Positions 29,244-33,873 of a stretch of DNA of 33,873 bases are shown piece after piece. A model generated the notes under the pieces. It had not been told where the DNA came from and did no database searches. It worked only from the letters and a program-made list of their open reading frames with translations. The first letter of the stretch is position 1. Each line of letters begins with the position of its first letter. The position numbers and the translations under genes were made by a program. The DNA is from Clostridiales bacterium (GTDB taxonomy: Bacteria; Bacillota; Clostridia; Oscillospirales; Butyricicoccaceae), in NCBI GenBank assembly GCA_022775385.1, contig JALFIV010000080.1:1-33873 (forward strand). The letters are read 5' to 3'.

Positions 29244-30476
29244 ATGAAACACTCTATCCTGATCATCGGCGGAGGCGCCGCCGGACTGGCCGCCGCACTG
29301 TCCGCCGCGCGGAGTAATCCGGATGCACAGATCACCGTGCTCGAAGGACTCGACCGCATCGGCAAGAAAATCCTTGCAACCGGAAACGGACGCTGCAATC
29401 TGAGCAACGAATCCATCCTGCCGATGCATTATCATTCCCAGTCTCCCGCCCGCCTGGAACAGCTGCTCTCGGATATGAGCACCGGCCGTGTGCTGGATTT
29501 CTTTGAATCCGTCGGTCTGTACTGCACCGCGGAGGACATGGGGCGCATCTATCCGTACAGCAAGCAGGCTGTCATGGTGCTCGATGTCCTGCGCCTCGCA
29601 CTCGAGCGCAGCGGTATCCGTCTGGTCTGCAGCTGCAAAATCACCGGCATCTCCAGACGAAAAAACCGGTTTGCCGTCACGTCGGCCGACGGACAGCAGT
29701 TCTACGGCGACCGCGTCATTCTGACCACCGGCGGCAGAGCCGCACCCAAACAGGGTACAGACGGCTCGGGATATCCGCTCGTCCGCGCCCTCGGTCACCG
29801 CTGTACGCCGCTCTATCCGTGTCTGGTTCCTCTGCAGTGCAGCAGTCCGGTGCTCAAAGGGCTCAAGGGCATCCGTGCCGTCTGCCGCATCACGCTGTCC
29901 TGCGGCCGGACCAAGCTCGCCGAGGAGCTGGGAGAATTGCAGTTCACGGACTATGGACTCTCCGGCATTCCAGCGCTTCAGCTTTCCTGCTGTCTCGGCC
30001 GCCTGTCCGACGGAGAGCCGCACACGGTCGGTATTGATCTGCTCCCCGACTGGAGCTACGATACCCTGCGCACCGTCATCAGCCAGCGGATGCACCGCTG
30101 TCCCGGTGAGACGCTCGAGACCTTTCTGCTCGGTCTGATCAACAAACGCATCCTGTATGCGGTCTTCAAAACCTGCTCACTCCCGCCGCTGTCCCATCCG
30201 GCAGCATCGCTGAGCAGAAAGGACGTTGACCGCCTGATTTCCGCGCTGAAGAATTGGAAATTCCCTGTGACCGGCACGCTGTCGTGGGATCACGCGCAGG
30301 TGACCGGCGGCGGTGTGCCGCTGACCGAGATCGACAATTCGTTCGCCTCCGTCAAATGCCCCGGTCTGTACCTCGCCGGTGAAATTCTGGATACCGCCGG
30401 AGACTGCGGCGGCTACAACCTGCACTGGGCGTGGTGCTCCGGCATGACCGCCGGCGCCGCGGCGGCACAATACTAA
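29244..30476 (+). CDS. BaiN/HI0933-family NAD(P)/FAD-dependent oxidoreductase
   Basis: The 410-residue flavoprotein begins MKHSILIIGGGAAGLAAALS, the FAD-binding GxGxxG. It has the family marks LDRIGKKILATGNGRCNLSN (about 37-56), TTGGRAAPKQGTDGSGY (about 160-176) and the C-terminal FAD loop LYLAGEILDTAGDCGGYNLHWA with CSGMTAG. This is the HI0933/YhiN group; one member, BaiN, is reported to reduce bile-acid intermediates, but most are of unknown function, so I give no substrate. GGGAGG lies 5 bases before ATG 29244; the in-frame ATG at 29214 overlaps the promoter. It is monocistronic between the SDR terminator and a small hairpin at 30490. Confidence 0.93.
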   Translation: MKHSILIIGGGAAGLAAALSAARSNPDAQITVLEGLDRIGKKILATGNGRCNLSNESILPMHYHSQSPARLEQLLSDMSTGRVLDFFESVGLYCTAEDMGRIYPYSKQAVMVLDVLRLALERSGIRLVCSCKITGISRRKNRFAVTSADGQQFYGDRVILTTGGRAAPKQGTDGSGYPLVRALGHRCTPLYPCLVPLQCSSPVLKGLKGIRAVCRITLSCGRTKLAEELGELQFTDYGLSGIPALQLSCCLGRLSDGEPHTVGIDLLPDWSYDTLRTVISQRMHRCPGETLETFLLGLINKRILYAVFKTCSLPPLSHPAASLSRKDVDRLISALKNWKFPVTGTLSWDHAQVTGGGVPLTEIDNSFASVKCPGLYLAGEILDTAGDCGGYNLHWAWCSGMTAGAAAAQY

Positions 30477-30489
30477 ATACGCAGAGAAT

Positions 30490-30514
30490 AGCCCTCCCGT
30501 TTGGGAGGCTTTTC
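30490..30514 (+). terminator. terminator of the flavoprotein gene
   Basis: AGCCCTCCC (30490-30498), loop GTTT, and GGGAGGCT (30503-30510), with one bulged base and a short T tail. Confidence 0.7.
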
Positions 30515-30584
30515 TGATTCTATAACGCAGACATGAAAAAGAAGTCTACCGCATGATTATATCAGCCGCACAATACTTCAGAAA

Positions 30585-30631
30585 ATCTTAAGATCCTGTT
30601 TCGCAGTTCCTCCATTTTTCTCTGGTACAAT
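30585..30631 (+). promoter_or_regulatory. promoter of the ABC operon with an upstream palindrome
   Basis: ATCTTAAGAT (30585-30594) is a perfect 10-bp palindrome about 31 bases upstream of a -10 TACAAT (30626-30631). No -35 is recognisable, so an activator bound at the palindrome could be required, as in BceR-type control. No such regulator is encoded in the window. Confidence 0.45.
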
Positions 30632-30723
30632 CCAAAGCAGAAAGAGAACCATCCGGATTGGTACAAGGCCTGTCTCTTTTTCAAACCGAGAGCCGGGTCA
30701 AACGGAAGAATGGAGGATTTTTT

Positions 30724-31476
30724 ATGCTTCAAGTCAGTAATCTTCACAAATCGTTTCAGTCGGGAAAAACCGGCTGCACCGTACTGCGCGGTGTCTCGCT
30801 TCAGGTTGACAGCGGAGAGTTTGTCGCAGTCATGGGACCGTCCGGTTCGGGAAAAACCACCTTGCTCAACTGCATTTCCCGTTACCTGACACCGGACTCC
30901 GGCAGCATTCTGTTGGACGATACCGATCTTTCTGCGCTGGAGGAATCCGAGCTTGCCGCTGTGCGCAATCAAAAGTTCGGCTTTGTCTTTCAGGATTTTC
31001 TTCTGCTCGACGGACTGACCGTGCGCGACAACATCATGCTCCCCCGCATCATCGGCGGGAAAATCGATTCGTCCATGGAGCGGGAAGCCGATGAGCTGTG
31101 TGCACTGTTCGGGATTTCTCACATCAGGGATAAATACCCCGCTGAGATCTCCGGCGGTGAAAAACAGCGCACCGCGGTCGCGCGCGCACTGATCAACCGT
31201 CCATCCCTGATTCTGGCGGATGAGCCGACCGGCAATCTGGATTCCAAATCCTCGCGCGCCGTCATCGATTCGTTTCTGCGGGCACAGCACGAACGGAATA
31301 CCGCTGTCTTCATGGTGACGCACGACTCCTTTGCGGCCTCGTTCTGCGATCGGGTCATCGTCCTGCAGGACGGCACCGTGCGCTGGTCGCTGATGCGCGG
31401 CGGACAGGGACGGCGTGCCTTTCAGGACTGTCTGCTCAGCAAAATCCGCGAACTGGGGGAGGTGGACCGTGTATGA
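30724..31476 (+). CDS. ABC transporter ATP-binding protein, BceA type
   Basis: The 250-residue ATPase has Walker A GPSGSGKTT (38-46), Q-loop VFQDFLLLD (about 88-96), signature EISGGEKQR (141-149), Walker B LILADEPTG (162-170) and switch His200 in VTHD. It is of the MacB/LolD-like MJ0796 family used with FtsX-fold permeases. The ribosome site GGAGG lies 7 bases before ATG 30724. The stop codon overlaps the permease start (ATGA), so the two subunits are co-translated. BceAB pairs usually detect or remove cell-wall-active peptide antibiotics; that role here is inferred from the partner's architecture. Confidence 0.95.
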   Translation: MLQVSNLHKSFQSGKTGCTVLRGVSLQVDSGEFVAVMGPSGSGKTTLLNCISRYLTPDSGSILLDDTDLSALEESELAAVRNQKFGFVFQDFLLLDGLTVRDNIMLPRIIGGKIDSSMEREADELCALFGISHIRDKYPAEISGGEKQRTAVARALINRPSLILADEPTGNLDSKSSRAVIDSFLRAQHERNTAVFMVTHDSFAASFCDRVIVLQDGTVRWSLMRGGQGRRAFQDCLLSKIRELGEVDRV

Positions 31477-33596
31477 CCTCGCTCTCTCAGGTATTTTCTG
31501 CCCTGCGCAGAAAGGACCGGCGGCAGGAAATGCTGCTGTTCGGATGTCTTATGTTTTCCACCCTGCTCATGACTGCCTACTGCATGATGATGTACTCTCC
31601 CACGGTGCAGAACACTCTGCCGGAGGGCGGGGATTCCCGCAAGCAGGTCATGATGATCTTTGTGCTGGCGATCATCAGCTGCGGAGCGTTTGTCCTGTAT
31701 GCATCGGGACTGTTCCTGCGTCAGAAATCCCATGACGTCGGCATTCTGCTGGCGCTGGGCGCCCCCCGGACCACACTGATGCATCAGCTGCGCCGCAATC
31801 TGCTCGTTCTTGCATCATGTGCCTGTGCCGCAGGCATGGCGCTCGGCACGCCGCTGTCGTGGCTGATCTGGAGCCTTTTTCGTCTCACACTCGCGGATAC
31901 ACCGGAGATGGTCCTGATCTTTGATTTCCGCGCCTATGGTATCCCACTCGTCTTTACCGGTTTCGTGCTTGCCGCCCTGTCTGTCATGCTCTCCCGCTTT
32001 CTGGGACGCATCCATGTGCTGGACATTATCACGGAATCCCACCGCGCAGAGCCGGTTCACGCCGTCCCGCGCTGGTTTGGACTGCTGGGAATTCTTCTGA
32101 TTGTCACCGGTGGACTGCTCGGCTATTTCACTCCGGTGTTCTGCGTGCGTATTCTTCACTGGTATCCGCCGGAAAGCCTGACGGCAATCTTTTATCTCCC
32201 CGCGCTCGCCGGTCTCTATCTTCTTCTGCTCCACACGGTCGTCAACGACTGGCACAGAGGCAGAAGCCGCTATACTCATCTGGTATCGACCTCGATGATG
32301 CAGTTTCAGGGACAGCAGACCGTGCGCAACATGCTTGTCGTCACGGTTTTGACCGCCGGCGCTCTCTTTTCCGCCTTTTATGTCCCGATGATGGTCACGC
32401 CGGCACAGCTCGGGATTCAAAACCGCCCCGCAGACTACTCGTTCTTCTACCGCGCGGATCAGAATCTGCCCGATCAGTTGGAGATCGAACAGCTCGCACA
32501 GCAGCATGGCGTGACGGTGACGGATTTTGTCAGCCAGCCCACCGCCTCACTCGCGATCGACGGCTTTGAAGAGGTCGAGACCAAAAGAGCTGTCGGCATC
32601 ACCTATATCGACGAATACCGGGAGTGTCTGTCCGAATGCCGGTTCCTCTCCGAGCATGCATGGAACACACTGACCGGAGACAATCTGGATCTCGCCCCCG
32701 GCACTGTGACCGCGGTGTACGACAGCGAGGGCGGCAGCGTCGGCATGATCCCCAACGAGGTCACCCAGGTCACCAATCCGGTCACCGGAAAGTCTCTTTC
32801 GGTTCTCTCGGTCGAGCCGGTGCTCCGGCACGATCTGCTGTTCGGATGCCGTGTCATGGACGACAGCGATTATGCCGCAGTCACCGCCGGTCTGCCCGAT
32901 GCGTGGCGGGAGACACAGGTGTTCTTTCAGGCGGAGCACGACAGCTATCCGTTTGCAAAAGCGCTCTTTTCCGAAATCGTCTCCCGATCCGGTCCTGAGA
33001 CCGCGCTGTGTGACGGCTATGACCGCATCTGCCGCGCCCGCACAATCGCATCCGGCGAGAAATACTTCTTTGATCCCGAAAATTCAGAACTGTTCGGTGT
33101 CTCTGTGATCCGTTTTGATCAGTCGGACAGCTCAGCATTCCGCCTAAACTGGCTGTATATGCCCCAATTCCGCACACTGGATCAGGCGGATTTCCTGACC
33201 ACCATGGCCGTGTTCCTTCTGCTGTTTACCTTCGTCTCAATCCTCTGTCTCAGCGCCGTCGCTGTCATCCTGTTTTCCCGCAGTATGACGCTGGTCATGA
33301 TCAACGCATGGGTCTATGACGATCTGCGAAAACTGGGCGCCTCCAATCAGTATTTGCGAACCACCCTGCGCGGTCAGATCGCCCGTGTGTTCCGCGCCCC
33401 GATCCTCACCGGAACCCTGCTGATTCTGGGATTCGATCTGCTGATCCTGCTCGGAAACGGCGAGGGCGGCATTACATTCTATGAATGGATGGGGCTCGTC
33501 AGCTGTCTCGCGGTGGCAGTTGCCGTCCTGCTCCTGTTGTACGGTCTGTACCGCCTCACCCTCCGCAGCGCACGCCTGTTCCTCGGCATCCGCTGA
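31473..33596 (+). CDS. ABC transporter permease of the FtsX/BceB type
   Basis: The 707-residue protein has the BceB layout: ten predicted membrane helices, with a first pair at about 20-42 and 62-84, further helices at about 110-310, a large external domain of about 240 residues (about 315-560), and three final helices at about 570-605, 640-662 and 675-695. FtsX-like motifs are LLALGAPRTTLMHQLRRNLL and DDLRKLGASNQYLRTTLRGQ. The big external domain between helices seven and eight distinguishes BceB from simple FtsX permeases and is the site of peptide sensing in studied systems. No histidine kinase or response regulator is encoded near it in this window, so its control is unclear. A strong terminator follows. 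Confidence 0.93.
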   Translation: MTSLSQVFSALRRKDRRQEMLLFGCLMFSTLLMTAYCMMMYSPTVQNTLPEGGDSRKQVMMIFVLAIISCGAFVLYASGLFLRQKSHDVGILLALGAPRTTLMHQLRRNLLVLASCACAAGMALGTPLSWLIWSLFRLTLADTPEMVLIFDFRAYGIPLVFTGFVLAALSVMLSRFLGRIHVLDIITESHRAEPVHAVPRWFGLLGILLIVTGGLLGYFTPVFCVRILHWYPPESLTAIFYLPALAGLYLLLLHTVVNDWHRGRSRYTHLVSTSMMQFQGQQTVRNMLVVTVLTAGALFSAFYVPMMVTPAQLGIQNRPADYSFFYRADQNLPDQLEIEQLAQQHGVTVTDFVSQPTASLAIDGFEEVETKRAVGITYIDEYRECLSECRFLSEHAWNTLTGDNLDLAPGTVTAVYDSEGGSVGMIPNEVTQVTNPVTGKSLSVLSVEPVLRHDLLFGCRVMDDSDYAAVTAGLPDAWRETQVFFQAEHDSYPFAKALFSEIVSRSGPETALCDGYDRICRARTIASGEKYFFDPENSELFGVSVIRFDQSDSSAFRLNWLYMPQFRTLDQADFLTTMAVFLLLFTFVSILCLSAVAVILFSRSMTLVMINAWVYDDLRKLGASNQYLRTTLRGQIARVFRAPILTGTLLILGFDLLILLGNGEGGITFYEWMGLVSCLAVAVAVLLLLYGLYRLTLRSARLFLGIR

Positions 33597-33615
33597 GGGC
33601 ATCACCGAAACAGAA

Positions 33616-33652
33616 AACGGCACAGTCCGGAAAAACCGGGCTGTGCCGTTTC
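33616..33652. terminator. terminator of the ABC operon and of the converging gene
   Basis: AACGGCACAGTCCGG (33616-33630), loop AAAAA, and CCGGGCTGTGCCGTT (33636-33650) form a 15-bp stem with one mismatch. Confidence 0.9.
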
Positions 33653-33687
33653 GTATATAGAGAAATTACGCCGAATCGCAGAAATTC

Positions 33688-33873
33688 TTACGCGTTTGCC
33701 GTGGTTGTATCCGCCGGCTCGTTCTTTTCGGTCAGCTTTTTGATACCCTGAACTGCGACAATGATGCCGAGCAGGAGGAGCAGAACCGCAAAGATCAGCT
33801 GGAGCGTGTTGCCCAGATCCAGACCGGTGGTGAACAGCTGTCCGCCGAGTCTGTAGATCGTCAGACCGAGTGC
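33688..33873 (-). CDS. C-terminal end of a membrane protein (5' part outside the window)
   Basis: On the minus strand a frame is open from the right edge to TAA at 33688-33690 and gives 61 residues. They include GLDLGNTLQLIFAVLLLLLG, continuing into IIVAVQGIKKLTEKN, that is one membrane helix followed by a basic stretch and a short polar tail ending TTTANA. It converges on the ABC operon and shares its terminator. The fragment has the look of the last helix of a multi-pass transporter, but I cannot name the family. Confidence 0.7.
   Translation of the reverse strand, partial: ALGLTIYRLGGQLFTTGLDLGNTLQLIFAVLLLLLGIIVAVQGIKKLTEKNEPADTTTANA

Overview
The window is chromosomal DNA of an endospore-forming, GC-rich Clostridia-type Firmicute. 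An order such as Oscillospirales is my inference from gene content and base composition by eye; no rRNA marker is present. The evidence for a sporeformer is direct: spoIVB, a 27-codon spoVM, a sipL-type DUF3794/LysM gene and spoIVA are all here. There is no rRNA, tRNA, insertion sequence, prophage gene or CRISPR array. The gene density, sigma-A promoters and intrinsic terminators are those of an ordinary chromosome.

Layout, left to right. (1) 0-1.9 kb: spoIVB (-) with a double terminator, and a divergent small SLOG-family gene. (2) 2.0-6.3 kb: an amidase and its likely PucR-type regulator (both -), and a zinc-ribbon membrane protein. (3) 6.4-8.9 kb: divergent class II fructose-bisphosphate aldolase and a pyrophosphate-type phosphofructokinase, each with a clear sigma-A promoter in the shared gap. 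(4) 9.0-10.3 kb: a LytTR regulator/DUF3021 membrane pair behind a two-repeat LytTR-like site, then a 48-codon membrane peptide gene and spoVM, both too short for ordinary gene callers. (5) 10.3-14.2 kb: a HAD phosphatase (-), then sipL and spoIVA (+). With spoVM this puts the three basement-layer parts of the spore coat within 4 kb. (6) 14.2-17.6 kb: small regulatory units: a Crp/Fnr regulator with a perfect consensus promoter, a PadR/DUF2812 pair with repeated operators, an XRE regulator, and an isochorismatase-fold hydrolase. (7) 17.7-22.0 kb: a class I amidotransferase-like hydrolase, a TIM-barrel isomerase, a Gfo/Idh/MocA dehydrogenase and a LacI-family repressor (all -). Three identical 12-bp palindromes GAGCACGTGCTC tie the repressor to the dehydrogenase/isomerase operon. 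(8) 22.1-26.9 kb: Xaa-Pro aminopeptidase, then a trkA-trkH potassium-uptake operon. (9) 27.0-33.9 kb: an AraC regulator divergent from an SDR dehydrogenase, a BaiN/HI0933-type flavoprotein, an ABC transporter pair of the BceAB type, and the C-terminal end of a membrane protein.

How the parts relate: the strongest module is sporulation. SpoVM marks the forespore membrane, SpoIVA polymerises on it and SipL links the two; SpoIVB is the forespore signalling protease. The sugar module at 18.5-22 kb looks like a LacI-controlled polyol or inositol-type oxidation pathway. Several regulators sit beside repeat or palindrome sequences that I could locate to the base. I did not see a wholly new multi-gene system. 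The most second-look-worthy items are the coat-basement cluster with its unnamed 48-residue partner, the LytTR and LacI operator sets, and a promoter placed just upstream of a terminator-shaped hairpin in front of the amidotransferase-like gene.
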